Positions 1 to 9,099 are shown, counted from the stretch's first letter. The stretch: 64,000 bases of DNA from Thalassotalea atypica (GCF_030295975.1 NZ_AP027364.1:3720001-3784000), one strand, 5' to 3'. Notes: generated by a model not told the origin, from the letters alone. Program-made: numbers and translations.

Positions 1-2886
1 TTCAGTGCCAATCCGCATGGCGGGCTGAGCTATGAAGATTTCCCATCCGAATTATTAAGTGCCGTAGAAGTTTATAAAAACCAAACCGCAGATCGAATTT
101 CTGGCGGTATCGCTGGCACAGTGAACTTAGTCACTCGTAAAGCTTTTGATTCTGACGAGCAAATGTTCACGATTAGTGCAAAAGCAAGTCATGGTGATTA
201 TAGAGAAGAAACAACTCCTTCATTTAGTGCACTTTTTTCTGATAATTGGGATACAGACGCAGGTAAATTCGGTGTTCTTGTGGCGGCATCTCAATCTGAA
301 TTTAAGACCCGTGGTGATGGTTTCGGTTTAGGTAACTTTCATAGCCGTGGCCCTGCAGATACTTTTTCATACGATCAATGGGGCACACCAAGTCCTGGAG
401 TTATCGCTGGTCAGTACTCCAATCCTTGTATTCCTGGCGCGACAGATTGGCGTGCTTGTGGCGATAGCCAAAGTGATACTGTGCAATATTCAGCAGACGA
501 CGCTGCAAATTATACTGCACCGTATGAAGCAGAAGAACTTGATGGACAACCTGAAGGCGTCACATGGTATGCCCCCGCAAGTTATACCATGACAAGTGCA
601 GAAAATGACCGTAAGCGCCAAGGTCTCACGGCAAGTTTACAATGGCAAAGTAAAGATGAAAGAATTACCGCTACATTAGAACATATCAATTCCAAAGCGT
701 CTTTAGAGTGGCGGGAACATGTTATTGCTTCCGGTGATCGTGGCTTTTTACCATATGCACCTAATGCTATTCAGTGGTTTAATGGCTACGATGGAAATGA
801 GCAAGACTACCCTTTGACTGTCGATAGTAATGGCTACCTCACTTCCGGTGTCGGTATTTCAAATCACCCGGAGCTACCGTTACAGTTCCGCTCACGTTAT
901 AATTTCAATGAAAGTACTGTTGACGATACCTCGTTAAATATTGTGTTTAAACCGACAGACTTGTTAACCATTGCTGTCGACTATCAGCATATTGATTCTG
1001 AGCAAATAGTTCATAACAATTCGCTAACCTCACGCATTAATGGCAATCAAACTGCAGAGCATGCGCCATTTTTCTTAGATTTAAGAGGTGATACCCCGAC
1101 TATCGAATACTTAAATGCCAATACGTCTAACCCACCAAATGTAGACCCAGACACCAATCCAATTTTACGATTAGCCAGTGGCATGCAACAAGAAGAGCAC
1201 AATGAAGCAGACTCTGACAGCTTTAAAATTGATGTAGAGTACAAATTAGACGGTATTTTTACTGCTATAAAAGCAGGTGTTTATTATTCTGAAAAAGAAC
1301 TAACGGTTCGCGATACCGATTATGAAGGTTGGCAAGCTTTAGGTACGCCTTGGAACGCACAAGCCTCTTACAACGCTTCGCCGCAAGTGGTACCTGAATT
1401 ATACGATCGCATTAGCTTTGCAGACCATTATAATGGCAATACGTTAATTGGCGCTAATAACAGCTTTTTATTCCCTCGTATGGATTTAGCAGAAAATTAC
1501 GCACAAACACTACGTGAGGGATGTGGCACCTGGAGTGCGGTAGGCAATGCAATGGATGGCAGCGGCGGCTGTGCAGTGCCATATGAAGACTTAAGCGACC
1601 GTGTTCATAGCCATTTTGCCCCTCGCCATATTAGCTCAAGTAAAACAGAGCGCACTGAATTTTATCTTCGTGGTGATTTCGACTTTGATATTGATAATTC
1701 AGATATGATACTCAGAGGTAATATTGGTTTACGTTATGTTAATTATCAGCTGCAATCAACGGGGGGTATCAATACCCCTGCAACCGCTAGGCGCGGTACC
1801 GATCCATCATCTTCACTATACCAAGTAATGCAAAATGACTATCCAAGTATTTTTGCCTTAGCTTCAGGTGAAAGCTTTAGCAGCACAATAGATGGAGCAG
1901 ATTATACCACTGTACTACCAAGCTTAAACCTTAATTTAGCTGTTACTGATGATGTCATTGTTAGGTTTGGCGCATCTAAAGGTCTTTATTATCCAAGCCT
2001 TATTGATTCAGCTAATAAAATGAACATTAGTCTGGATTACGAAGAAGTTCTTCTGAATCCTTCTGAAGGTAAAGATGAAGAGACTAATCCTGTTGTCGAC
2101 CTGCGAAATATTGAAATCAGTGCTAACGCACGTAACGCTTTCTTAGAGCCTGAAGAGTCGGTTAATTTAGATTTAACAACCGAATGGTATTTTGCCGATG
2201 CTGGTGCGGTAACGGTTGGCTTATTCCACAAAAAACTGTCCAATATCATTCGAAATGAAACACGTTCGACTGAGGTTGAAGTCGACGGTAACGTTTACCC
2301 TATATCAGCTTATGGTCCGGCTAATACAGGCTCGGGCACTATTCGTGGTGTTGAATTAGCATACTCGCAGTTTTACGATATGTTACCTGGGATTTGGAGT
2401 GGTTTAGGTTTGCAACTGAACTATACCTATATTGATCAAAATGATTTGGAAGACCCAAATACCAACCCAACCCGCACGCTTTCAACCACAGGTGCCGGTG
2501 TGCCAATTACAGACAACCGTAATTCTTTTCGCCAATTTACCGGCTTACCGTTGCAAGGTTATTCAGATCAGAATTTCAATATTGTCGGCATGTATGAGAA
2601 AGACGATATCTCTTTCCGTTTAGCTTATACGTGGCGTTCAGCATACCTGCTAACTTTACGTGAGTCTGAAGAGTTTGTTCCGGCTTATTCAAAAGATCAA
2701 GGCATAATGGATGCAAGCTTCAACTATAGAATTAACGACAACTTTAAAGTCAGTTTACAAGTCAATAACGTCTTAGGGACTGATACAGAAACTCAATATC
2801 AACAGAATCAACAAGGAACATTAACTGATGCGTTTTCTTTCACATCAGACCGTCGTTATTCGTTAACGCTTAGTGCGGTTTTCTAA
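1..2886 (+). CDS. TonB-dependent outer-membrane receptor, 5' end outside the window
   Basis: Energised uptake of a large or scarce ligand across the outer membrane through TonB-ExbBD. The frame is open from base 1, and its first 45 residues (EVYKNQTADRISGGIAGTVNLVTRKAF) read as the end of the plug domain, so the GTG at 121 is not the start; about 100-150 N-terminal residues, including signal peptide and TonB box, are missing. The remaining ~900 residues look like a 22-strand barrel with aromatic strand ends and finish in ...YSLTLSAVF, the terminal-Phe signal for outer-membrane insertion. Size and style fit the Xanthomonas/Caulobacter class of receptors common in carbohydrate-uptake loci. Halogenase and cupin genes follow on the same strand, a recurrent neighbourhood for these receptors. 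The ligand cannot be read from sequence. Family call is secure. Confidence 0.93.
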   Translation, partial: FSANPHGGLSYEDFPSELLSAVEVYKNQTADRISGGIAGTVNLVTRKAFDSDEQMFTISAKASHGDYREETTPSFSALFSDNWDTDAGKFGVLVAASQSEFKTRGDGFGLGNFHSRGPADTFSYDQWGTPSPGVIAGQYSNPCIPGATDWRACGDSQSDTVQYSADDAANYTAPYEAEELDGQPEGVTWYAPASYTMTSAENDRKRQGLTASLQWQSKDERITATLEHINSKASLEWREHVIASGDRGFLPYAPNAIQWFNGYDGNEQDYPLTVDSNGYLTSGVGISNHPELPLQFRSRYNFNESTVDDTSLNIVFKPTDLLTIAVDYQHIDSEQIVHNNSLTSRINGNQTAEHAPFFLDLRGDTPTIEYLNANTSNPPNVDPDTNPILRLASGMQQEEHNEADSDSFKIDVEYKLDGIFTAIKAGVYYSEKELTVRDTDYEGWQALGTPWNAQASYNASPQVVPELYDRISFADHYNGNTLIGANNSFLFPRMDLAENYAQTLREGCGTWSAVGNAMDGSGGCAVPYEDLSDRVHSHFAPRHISSSKTERTEFYLRGDFDFDIDNSDMILRGNIGLRYVNYQLQSTGGINTPATARRGTDPSSSLYQVMQNDYPSIFALASGESFSSTIDGADYTTVLPSLNLNLAVTDDVIVRFGASKGLYYPSLIDSANKMNISLDYEEVLLNPSEGKDEETNPVVDLRNIEISANARNAFLEPEESVNLDLTTEWYFADAGAVTVGLFHKKLSNIIRNETRSTEVEVDGNVYPISAYGPANTGSGTIRGVELAYSQFYDMLPGIWSGLGLQLNYTYIDQNDLEDPNTNPTRTLSTTGAGVPITDNRNSFRQFTGLPLQGYSDQNFNIVGMYEKDDISFRLAYTWRSAYLLTLRESEEFVPAYSKDQGIMDASFNYRINDNFKVSLQVNNVLGTDTETQYQQNQQGTLTDAFSFTSDRRYSLTLSAVF

Positions 2887-2905
2887 TAGCAAATACGAAA
2901 AAATG

Positions 2906-2949
2906 TAATATAAACTGCGTACAGGCAACTGGGCGTAGTTTATATTATT
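2906..2949 (+). terminator. Stem-loop after the receptor gene, possible terminator or attenuator
   Basis: TAATATAAACT and AGTTTATATTA form an AT-rich stem closed by a short CG pair around the loop, followed by TTTTG. It lies between the receptor stop and the first halogenase, so it could lower transcription of the downstream enzyme genes relative to the receptor, or stabilise the receptor mRNA 3' end. No perfect U-tract, so terminator strength is uncertain. Confidence 0.5.
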
Positions 2950-3014
2950 TTGATAAGAATAAAGCACATTTAGTCTAGCAATAGCGAATGATTACTGGGG
3001 AATATAATTTTGTT

Positions 3015-4532
3015 ATGAGTAACTCCTTGAAATCTATCTGCATTACAGGTGGTGGCACGGCTGGCTGGATGGCGGCAATATTGCTTTCAAGCGCCTTAAG
3101 AGGCAGTAATATTAAAATTACTGTAATTGAATCGGCCGATATTGGCACCATTGGCGTTGGAGAGTCTACTGTACCGTCAATAATGGACTTCATCCAAGCT
3201 TGTCAGATCAACCTCAAAGAGTTTATACAAGCGACGTCTGCCAGTTTTAAATTAGGCATTCGCTTCGATGACTGGCTAAATCCAGGGGAAAATTTCTTTC
3301 ATCCCTTTGGCAAAGTAGGTAAAGATATTAATGGCTTTGATTTCTATCAGGCCTGGTTAAAGTCTCTTGCAGATGGGCAAAAAACACGTTGGCTTGATTA
3401 TTCACCAAGTGCCATTATGGCGGAAAATGAACGCTTTATGCTGCGACCTATTCAGTCTGAAAACTGGGTATTATCGAACTATGCTCACGCTCTTCATTTT
3501 GATGCCGTGCAAGTTGCCCGATATTTACGCGACATTTGTCAGCAGCGTGGAGTCAACAGAATAGAAGCAACAGTAAAAAAGGTTAATCTTGATAACAAAG
3601 GGTTTATACGCAGCCTGACGTTAGACAACGACACGACTGTCAGTAGTGACTTTTTTATCGACTGTACTGGCTTCAACGGACTTTTAATCGATAAATCACT
3701 CAAGGTTGGTTTCGAAGATTGGTCGCATTATTTACCTTGTAATCGAGCAGTGGCAGTACAAACCGAACAAGTAGATAAACCTGTGCCCTATACCATAGCA
3801 ACCGCTCAAGCAGCTGGCTGGTCATGGCAAATTCCTTTGCAACACAGAACCGGCAATGGCTATGTTTTTTCACATCAATTTTGCAGCGACGAAAAAGCGA
3901 TTGAGACTTTGCTGAGCAGTATTAATGGCAAAGTGCTTAATGAACCAAGAATTATCCCATTTGTTACTGGTAAACGTAAAAAGCTTTGGCACAACAACTG
4001 TTTAGCACTAGGGCTTGCCAGCGGTTTTTTAGAACCTTTAGAGTCTACCGCCATTCACTTGGTCTATAAAACCTTAGTGCATTTTATAAAGCATTTTCCT
4101 GATGGCGATTTTGATGCTGATAACGAACAAGCATTTAATCAGAAAATTGATGCTGATTACCAAGAAATTCGCGATTTTATTATTTTACATTATTGCACGT
4201 CAGATCGAGATGATACGGAATTTTGGCAGTGGTGCCAAACGATGCCAGTGCCAACATCATTGCAAGAAAAAATACGCATATTTCGCAATAGAGGGCAATT
4301 AGAAGATCACCAAGGGCAATTTTTTACTCATGACAGCTGGTGCTCTATTTTAGAGGGAATGAAAATACGCCCACAAAAGCACCACCCTTTGGTGAATGGC
4401 TTTCACAGCCAAAACTTAGCCAATACACTAAATGAAAATATTAAAAATATTCGAGATACGGTACTAAAAATTCCTAATCACTATGAATATCTTCAAGCAA
4501 ATTGCCCAGCGTATATTAAGAAAAACAGCTAG
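3015..4532 (+). CDS. Flavin-dependent tryptophan halogenase family protein (copy 1)
   Basis: FADH2-dependent halogenase family: the flavin reacts with O2 and halide to give HOCl/HOBr, relayed through a lysine to an electron-rich ring. From ATG 3015 (505 aa): GGGTAGW FAD motif at residues 12-18; Lys79 in SFKLGIRF, aligning with catalytic Lys79 of PrnA; DCTGF near 216-220; the signature WSWQIP at 269-274; and E343-S344-T345 in EPLEST, matching the PrnA Glu346-Ser347-Thr348 region. All key positions are present, so it is probably active. An upstream ATG at 2988 would add nine residues, but 3015 follows GGGGA and puts the FAD motif at the usual distance. It sits downstream of a TonB receptor and is paralogous to 5662-7167. 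Substrate unknown; a peptide-bound or imported indole is possible. Confidence 0.9.
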   Translation: MSNSLKSICITGGGTAGWMAAILLSSALRGSNIKITVIESADIGTIGVGESTVPSIMDFIQACQINLKEFIQATSASFKLGIRFDDWLNPGENFFHPFGKVGKDINGFDFYQAWLKSLADGQKTRWLDYSPSAIMAENERFMLRPIQSENWVLSNYAHALHFDAVQVARYLRDICQQRGVNRIEATVKKVNLDNKGFIRSLTLDNDTTVSSDFFIDCTGFNGLLIDKSLKVGFEDWSHYLPCNRAVAVQTEQVDKPVPYTIATAQAAGWSWQIPLQHRTGNGYVFSHQFCSDEKAIETLLSSINGKVLNEPRIIPFVTGKRKKLWHNNCLALGLASGFLEPLESTAIHLVYKTLVHFIKHFPDGDFDADNEQAFNQKIDADYQEIRDFIILHYCTSDRDDTEFWQWCQTMPVPTSLQEKIRIFRNRGQLEDHQGQFFTHDSWCSILEGMKIRPQKHHPLVNGFHSQNLANTLNENIKNIRDTVLKIPNHYEYLQANCPAYIKKNS

Positions 4533-4591
4533 CAAGACGATGAATTCGTTGATTCACATGAGTGTGGTGTTATAAATGAGTGCAAAAAATC

Positions 4592-5608
4592 ATGACAGCA
4601 TATAAAGTTATTCCAGAATATTCGACGCTAAGTGCGGAGCAATTTTTTAACGAAGTTGTGCCAAGTCAAAAACCAATAGTGCTACGGGGATTTGCTAAAA
4701 GCTGGCCATTCGTTGCCTCAGCCAAACAGTCATCAAATGACTTCGTCGCCTATCTCAATCAGTTTTATAACGGAAAAAAAACCACTATGATGGTTGCTCC
4801 TCCGTCTGCCAATAAACGTTTCTATTACAATGAAGCTATCACCGACATAAATTATTTAAGCGGTGAAGAACGCTTAGACCTATTTTTAGGGCGTCTTATC
4901 GAGCTGATTGATAGAGATGTTTACCCTGCTATTTCGATGCAAGGCACACCTATTAACGAAATTTTACCGGGTTTAGTTGCTGAAAATTGTTCCGATTTTT
5001 TTCCCGAAATAGAGCCGCGCATATGGATTGGTAATGAAGGGATAGTTAATACCCATTATGATGGCTCAGATAACCTCGCTTGTGTTGTCGCTGGTCACCG
5101 GCGCTTTACACTTTTTCCACCAGAGCAAACATGCCACTTATACCCTGGCTCGCTAAATTTTACGCCAGCAGGTGCTCCCACTAGTTTAGTCAATATCAAT
5201 AAGCCTGACTTTGAGCGTTATCCACTGTTCAAACTTGCACAGAGCGAAGCCTATAGTGCTGAACTTGAACCTGGAGACGCCATTTTTATTCCTATGCTTT
5301 GGTGGCATAACGTTGAATCGTTAGCAAAAGTGAACGCATTAATGAATTATTGGTGGAATGGCTCTTCTGAGCCAAATTCAGTGTCACCCAGCGCAATTGA
5401 TAGTTTGAACATAGCAATGTTAGCGATGCGAAATTTAACGAAAAAACAACGTGATGCCTGGCGCTGTATGTTCGATCATTACCTGTTTCATCAAGAAATA
5501 GATCCAAGGTCTTATATTCCAGATCACCCGCAACATATACTTGGCGACTTATCGGTTGAAGACGTTAGAATGATCAAAGACTTTTTTGCTGAGAAATTAC
5601 GAAAATAG
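4592..5608 (+). CDS. Cupin-like (JmjC/Cupin_8) domain protein, putative Fe(II)/2-oxoglutarate oxygenase
   Basis: Proteins of the Cupin_8/JmjC-like fold are typically 2-oxoglutarate-dependent hydroxylases. The 338-residue product shows the N-terminal pattern KPIVLRGFAKSWP, an HxD iron-binding motif in NTHYDGSDN near residue 155, and a distal histidine in GDAIFIPMLWWH near 245, completing an HxD...H triad. ATG 4592 is preferred over GTG 4580 because family members begin just before the conserved LRGF block. It lies between two halogenase genes, 60 bp after the first and 53 bp before the second, so the three are probably one operon with the receptor. The neighbourhood suggests joint oxidative modification of one substrate, but neither the substrate nor activity is demonstrable here. 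Confidence 0.85.
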   Translation: MTAYKVIPEYSTLSAEQFFNEVVPSQKPIVLRGFAKSWPFVASAKQSSNDFVAYLNQFYNGKKTTMMVAPPSANKRFYYNEAITDINYLSGEERLDLFLGRLIELIDRDVYPAISMQGTPINEILPGLVAENCSDFFPEIEPRIWIGNEGIVNTHYDGSDNLACVVAGHRRFTLFPPEQTCHLYPGSLNFTPAGAPTSLVNINKPDFERYPLFKLAQSEAYSAELEPGDAIFIPMLWWHNVESLAKVNALMNYWWNGSSEPNSVSPSAIDSLNIAMLAMRNLTKKQRDAWRCMFDHYLFHQEIDPRSYIPDHPQHILGDLSVEDVRMIKDFFAEKLRK

Positions 5609-5661
5609 GCAAAATTAGCAAAATAGTAGCCTTTAATATTATCAATTATGAGCAGATAGCA

Positions 5662-7167
5662 ATGTTAAATAACGACGGAACACCGACAAAAGTACTGATT
5701 GTTGGTGGTGGCACAGCGGGATGGATGGCGGCAAACTTATTGGCGTGTAAATGGCAAGACACTGAAATTTGTCTAGTTGAATCTAAAGAAATTGGCATTA
5801 TTGGTGTTGGCGAGGGCAGTACGCCGCACTTAAAGTTATTTTTCGATGCTATTGGTGTCGCCGACTCAGAGTGGATGCCCCGTTGCAATGCCACCTATAA
5901 AAATGGCATTACCTTTGATAAATGGTCAACTAAACCGGGGTTTGAATCCTACTTTCATCCTTTCGCCGCACAAACAGACGATATATTCACCGTACCTCTT
6001 TTTTATAAGAATATTCAAGCTCGAATGCAAGGCTATAGTGTTAACGCACATCCTGACCGATATTTTTTAGAGACTTATTTATCAAGCAACAATTTGGGCC
6101 CGTTGCCTGCGGAGTCTTTTCCTTTTGGCATTGCATACGGCTACCACTTTGATTCAGCACTTTTAGGACAGTTTTTAGCAGAAAAAGCACAAAATCTTGG
6201 AATAAAAAGAATTTATGGAAATGTCGCTGACGTTTTAGTGACAAATGATGGCAACCTAAGCGCGGTAAAACTCAGCGATGACAGCCAGCTAGAGGCAGAC
6301 TTTTTTGTTGATTGCTCGGGGTTTAACGCCTTACTGATGCAAAAAACCTTGAAAGTTAGCTATATAAGTTTTAAAGACAACTTAGTCAACGATGCCGCTG
6401 TGGTCATGGCCAGTGAAATATCGAAAAATCTGCCGCCAGAAACTAAAGCAACGGCACTATCTAACGGCTGGGCTTGGCAAATTCCCCTCAGAAACCGTTT
6501 TGGTAATGGTTATGTTTATAGCAGTGATTACATCGATTCACATCAAGCGGAAACGGAACTTAGACAACATTTAGGTTTATTGGACCCTAGTGTTGAAGCT
6601 AGACATTTAAAAATGAAAGTTGGACGGGTTGAAAAGCACTGGCACAAAAACTGTCTTGCCGTAGGACTATCTCAAGGTTTCATAGAGCCTTTAGAGGCAA
6701 CGGCACTGGCACTTTCATTCAATACTATTACGCAATTTATGCAGTGTTTTCAGGAAGGTAAAGGGACAAATCTATATGAAGATGCCTTTAATAAAGATAT
6801 TAACTCAAGATTTGACGGTGTCCGAGATTATATTGTTTGTCATTACAAAGTGAATCAACGCACCGACAGCGCCTATTGGCGAGATAATGCCGCCAATAAC
6901 AATCTTTCAGAAACCTTAAAGAAAATTTTAACGCTTTGGCATAATAGTCAGGACTTCGCCGGCGAAATGCACAAATACAAATTAACCGCGAGTTATCAAG
7001 CGAAATCATGGGCCTGTTTGCTTGCGGGTTATGGTACTTTTCCGCAACTAAATCAGGACTCGTCTATTGATTATTCTGCCCATCAGCTGGAAATTGACGG
7101 TTTAAACGATTTTATTAGGCGTTGTGGTTTAAACTTTAAAAACCACAACGAACTTCTCACCCTTTGA
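5662..7167 (+). CDS. Flavin-dependent tryptophan halogenase family protein (copy 2)
   Basis: Second halogenase-family paralogue, 501 aa. It carries GGGTAGW at residues 15-21, GVGEGSTP near 48-55, the candidate catalytic lysine K80 in TYKNGITF, DCSGF, and the WAWQIP signature followed by LRNRFGNGYVYS. The active-site block reads EPLEATALAL: the Glu is kept, but the Ser next to it in PrnA and in copy 1 is Ala. This could change halide handling or substrate position. Similarity to copy 1 is clear but moderate (different N-terminal lengths and insertions), so the pair is an old duplication or separate acquisition rather than a recent tandem copy. ATG 5662 follows GAGCAGATAGCA. It appears to be the last gene of the receptor-halogenase-cupin cluster. 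Confidence 0.89.
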   Translation: MLNNDGTPTKVLIVGGGTAGWMAANLLACKWQDTEICLVESKEIGIIGVGEGSTPHLKLFFDAIGVADSEWMPRCNATYKNGITFDKWSTKPGFESYFHPFAAQTDDIFTVPLFYKNIQARMQGYSVNAHPDRYFLETYLSSNNLGPLPAESFPFGIAYGYHFDSALLGQFLAEKAQNLGIKRIYGNVADVLVTNDGNLSAVKLSDDSQLEADFFVDCSGFNALLMQKTLKVSYISFKDNLVNDAAVVMASEISKNLPPETKATALSNGWAWQIPLRNRFGNGYVYSSDYIDSHQAETELRQHLGLLDPSVEARHLKMKVGRVEKHWHKNCLAVGLSQGFIEPLEATALALSFNTITQFMQCFQEGKGTNLYEDAFNKDINSRFDGVRDYIVCHYKVNQRTDSAYWRDNAANNNLSETLKKILTLWHNSQDFAGEMHKYKLTASYQAKSWACLLAGYGTFPQLNQDSSIDYSAHQLEIDGLNDFIRRCGLNFKNHNELLTL

Positions 7168-7442
7168 TTACTCAAAATAGGAACAGAAGTTGTTATTGCT
7201 CAAGACCCCATTGAATGAGGAAAATCCAACCTAACTTCTGCTTAAAATATACTTGAATGATATAAGACATCAACCTGTTGATATATTTTAAAAACCACAT
7301 AGAAAAAATATCTAAACAACTATATAGATTAAACGTTAATGTGGATGGTGGTCTCTTTATGCGTTTAAGCTAAAAATGATGATTCCACCGATAAGCCGCT
7401 TTCCTTCGGGAATAAGCGGAGTGGGAGATCATTATTTCAGAA
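7168..7442. other. Intergenic region with several hairpins
   Basis: No gene seen. It contains a small hairpin ATCAAC-CT-GTTGAT at 7269-7282, possibly the end of the halogenase transcript, a distant complementary pair CAGAAGTT (7187-7194) and AACTTCTG (7236-7243), and the strong rod-like hairpin listed separately at 7375-7433. Confidence 0.6.
7375..7433 (-). repeat. Rod-like inverted repeat sharing 12 bases with the rnpB 3' end
   Basis: Nested complementary segments pair in register: AATGAT/ATCATT, TTCCAC/GTGGGA (one G-U), CCGCTT/AAGCGG and TCC/GGA around a TTCG tetraloop. Read on the minus strand, the structure is followed by five T, so it can act as a second terminator downstream of rnpB. 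The left arm contains ACCGATAAGCCG (7387-7398), also found exactly at the rnpB 3' end (7494-7505), which suggests a partial duplication or a repeat element derived from or targeting rnpB. Confidence 0.6.
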
Positions 7443-7470
7443 AAAAAGCCTCAACATTACTGCTGAGGCT
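7443..7470 (-). terminator. Rho-independent terminator of rnpB
   Basis: On the minus strand AGCCTCA and TGAGGCT form a stem (7448-7454 and 7464-7470 on the plus strand) followed by seven T. It lies about 15 bases past the RNase P RNA 3' end. Confidence 0.88.
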
Positions 7471-7484
7471 TTCTGTATAAATTT

Positions 7485-7845
7485 AGCGAGTCAACCGATA
7501 AGCCGGGTTTTGTCGTGGACAATCATTCGTCTAGGCCTTAAATCGCTCTAAGGCTCAAGCAACCTACCCGGTTTCAACGCGAGCCACGCCATATGAAACC
7601 CTATTTGGTCTTGCTCCGGGTGGAGTTTACCCTGCAATTACTGTTACCAGCAATCCGGTGCGCTCTTACCGCACCCTTTCAGCCTTACCTGTGCTATTGC
7701 TAGCCATCGGCGGTCTTCTCTCTGCTGCACTTGTCGTCGGCTTACGCCGCCCAGGCATTACCTGGCACCCTGCTCATTGGAGCCCGGACTTTCCTCCCGC
7801 TAGAAATACTTACGCAAACTAGCCAGCGATTGTCTGGTCAACTCG
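7485..7845 (-). ncRNA. rnpB: RNase P RNA, bacterial type A
   Basis: Catalytic RNA of RNase P, which matures tRNA 5' ends. The minus strand starts GAGTTGACCAGACAATCGC, close to the E. coli rnpB start, and carries the universal blocks GGGAGGAAAGTCCGGGCTCC, the P15-P17 neighbourhood with GGTAAACTCCACCCGGAGCAA, and the 3' block GACAAAACCCGGCTTATCGG. The first and last nine bases (GAGTTGACC and GGTTGACTC) pair as helix P1, which fixes both ends within a few bases. Length of about 360 nt is normal. Short apparent reading frames across it on either strand are spurious. Its own promoter and terminator flank it. Confidence 0.96.
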
Positions 7846-7851
7846 GTGCGC

Positions 7852-7881
7852 ATTCTACCCCATTCTATAAACATTCGCTAA
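7852..7881 (-). promoter_or_regulatory. Sigma-70-like promoter of rnpB
   Basis: On the minus strand TTAGCG (plus 7876-7881), an 18-bp spacer and TAGAAT (plus 7852-7857) lie 7-8 bases before the predicted rnpB 5' end, in the short gap after the preceding gene. The -10 match is good, the -35 match is weak. Confidence 0.55.
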
Positions 7882-7896
7882 CGAATTTACTGATGA

Positions 7897-9099
7897 CTAT
7901 AAAAGCTCTGATAAAATGTCGGTTTCCATGATCGTACGCACACGATATTCTTCCATATCACCTTCTTGGTAGCCGTTACCCGTGAACACGACAACAGCAT
8001 CCAGAGTAGGTAATACAAAAATATATTGCCCACCAAATCCGTCTGCATAAAAGCTTGCAATACTTTCCCCTGCCGCATTGAAATCTGTACTCCACCACTG
8101 GTAACCGTATCCCCATGAGCCTTCGTCATGATATCGCTTAGTTGACTCTTCTATCCAAGACTCACTGATCACTCTCTCACCGTTCCACAATCCGTTGTTT
8201 AAGTATAACTGTCCAAATTTGGCCATATCACGCTGTGTTAAATAAAGCGCACTCCCTGTATGTATTTGGTTATCTAGCGCCCAATAGGTGTAATTAGTAA
8301 TCCCGAGTGGCAAGAATAATTGTTGTTCCATAAAGCTAGTCACACTTTGTCCCGTGGCATGCTCTAACAAACGACCTAAACCAAACGACACGCCAGTTGA
8401 ATAGGCAAAGGTAGTTCCCGGCGTTGTGGTTAGTGGTCGAGAAAGCAAGAAATTAATTGGGTCTTTGCTGTTGTTCATTTGGCTATTAAGGTTTCGACTA
8501 TCAAGATAAGAGACATTCCATTCATCCCAACTGTAGCCGTGGCGCATGGTCAGCCAATTTTTCAGTGTAATATTCGCTTTGGTTTCGCTCCAATTTGACA
8601 CAGGTGACTTATGTGCAAAATAGTCATGAACTTTAACCTCGACACTGTCGATATAGCCTTTATCTAGCGCAATACCAATTAATGAAGAAGTAAAACTTTT
8701 GGTCACTGAATTGAGAATGTGTCGGTTGATGTCTTTATTGTTAGCCCAACCATCAGCTAAATCGAGTTCATCTCGAAACATTTCATCAAGCACTATCTTT
8801 TTGTTTTTGATGATGGTGATCGAGTCTATATGACGATAACCGTTTTGTTCACTCGCTATTTTTCTCACCAATGCTTCGAGTTTGGTAATGTCCATCGAGA
8901 ATTCATTGGCGTGAGCTACTTGCCAGCCATCGTTCTTAGCTTTGGGCACTTGATAACTGTATGTTTGTAAAGTTTCTTTGACCGAGGGCTTGCTGTTACC
9001 ACTGTCTGAGCCACACGCTGATAAACCAAGTAACTGCAACGCAAAACAGGCACAGATGAATAATTTTCTAAGTTGCCGATTTGAATATGCGATGTTCAT
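7897..9099 (-). CDS. Class C beta-lactamase-like serine hydrolase, lipoprotein
   Basis: Member of the serine beta-lactamase/penicillin-binding-protein-like family (often esterases or D-amino peptidases rather than antibiotic resistance enzymes). The 400-residue product has an n-region with RK, a hydrophobic stretch and lipobox LSAC with Cys29, so it should be a lipoprotein. The catalytic SxxK is S131-V-T-K134 in LNSVTKSFTSS; the YxN position reads YST (233-235); a C-terminal GFGGQYIF replaces the usual KTG/HxG block. A GGAGC ribosome site precedes ATG 9099. The next gene upstream on the same strand is an amidohydrolase 198 bp away; co-transcription is doubtful because a hairpin lies between. 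True substrate unknown. Confidence 0.88.
   Translation of the reverse strand: MNIAYSNRQLRKLFICACFALQLLGLSACGSDSGNSKPSVKETLQTYSYQVPKAKNDGWQVAHANEFSMDITKLEALVRKIASEQNGYRHIDSITIIKNKKIVLDEMFRDELDLADGWANNKDINRHILNSVTKSFTSSLIGIALDKGYIDSVEVKVHDYFAHKSPVSNWSETKANITLKNWLTMRHGYSWDEWNVSYLDSRNLNSQMNNSKDPINFLLSRPLTTTPGTTFAYSTGVSFGLGRLLEHATGQSVTSFMEQQLFLPLGITNYTYWALDNQIHTGSALYLTQRDMAKFGQLYLNNGLWNGERVISESWIEESTKRYHDEGSWGYGYQWWSTDFNAAGESIASFYADGFGGQYIFVLPTLDAVVVFTGNGYQEGDMEEYRVRTIMETDILSELL

Noticed and set aside
4575-4604. Tiny frame MSAKNHDSI before the cupin gene as leader peptide
   Set aside because: Nine codons without regulatory structure or codon signature; chance overlap.
7731-7931. Plus-strand reading frame across the RNase P RNA gene
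   Set aside because: It is antisense to the highly conserved rnpB sequence; codon pattern is that of a structural RNA.
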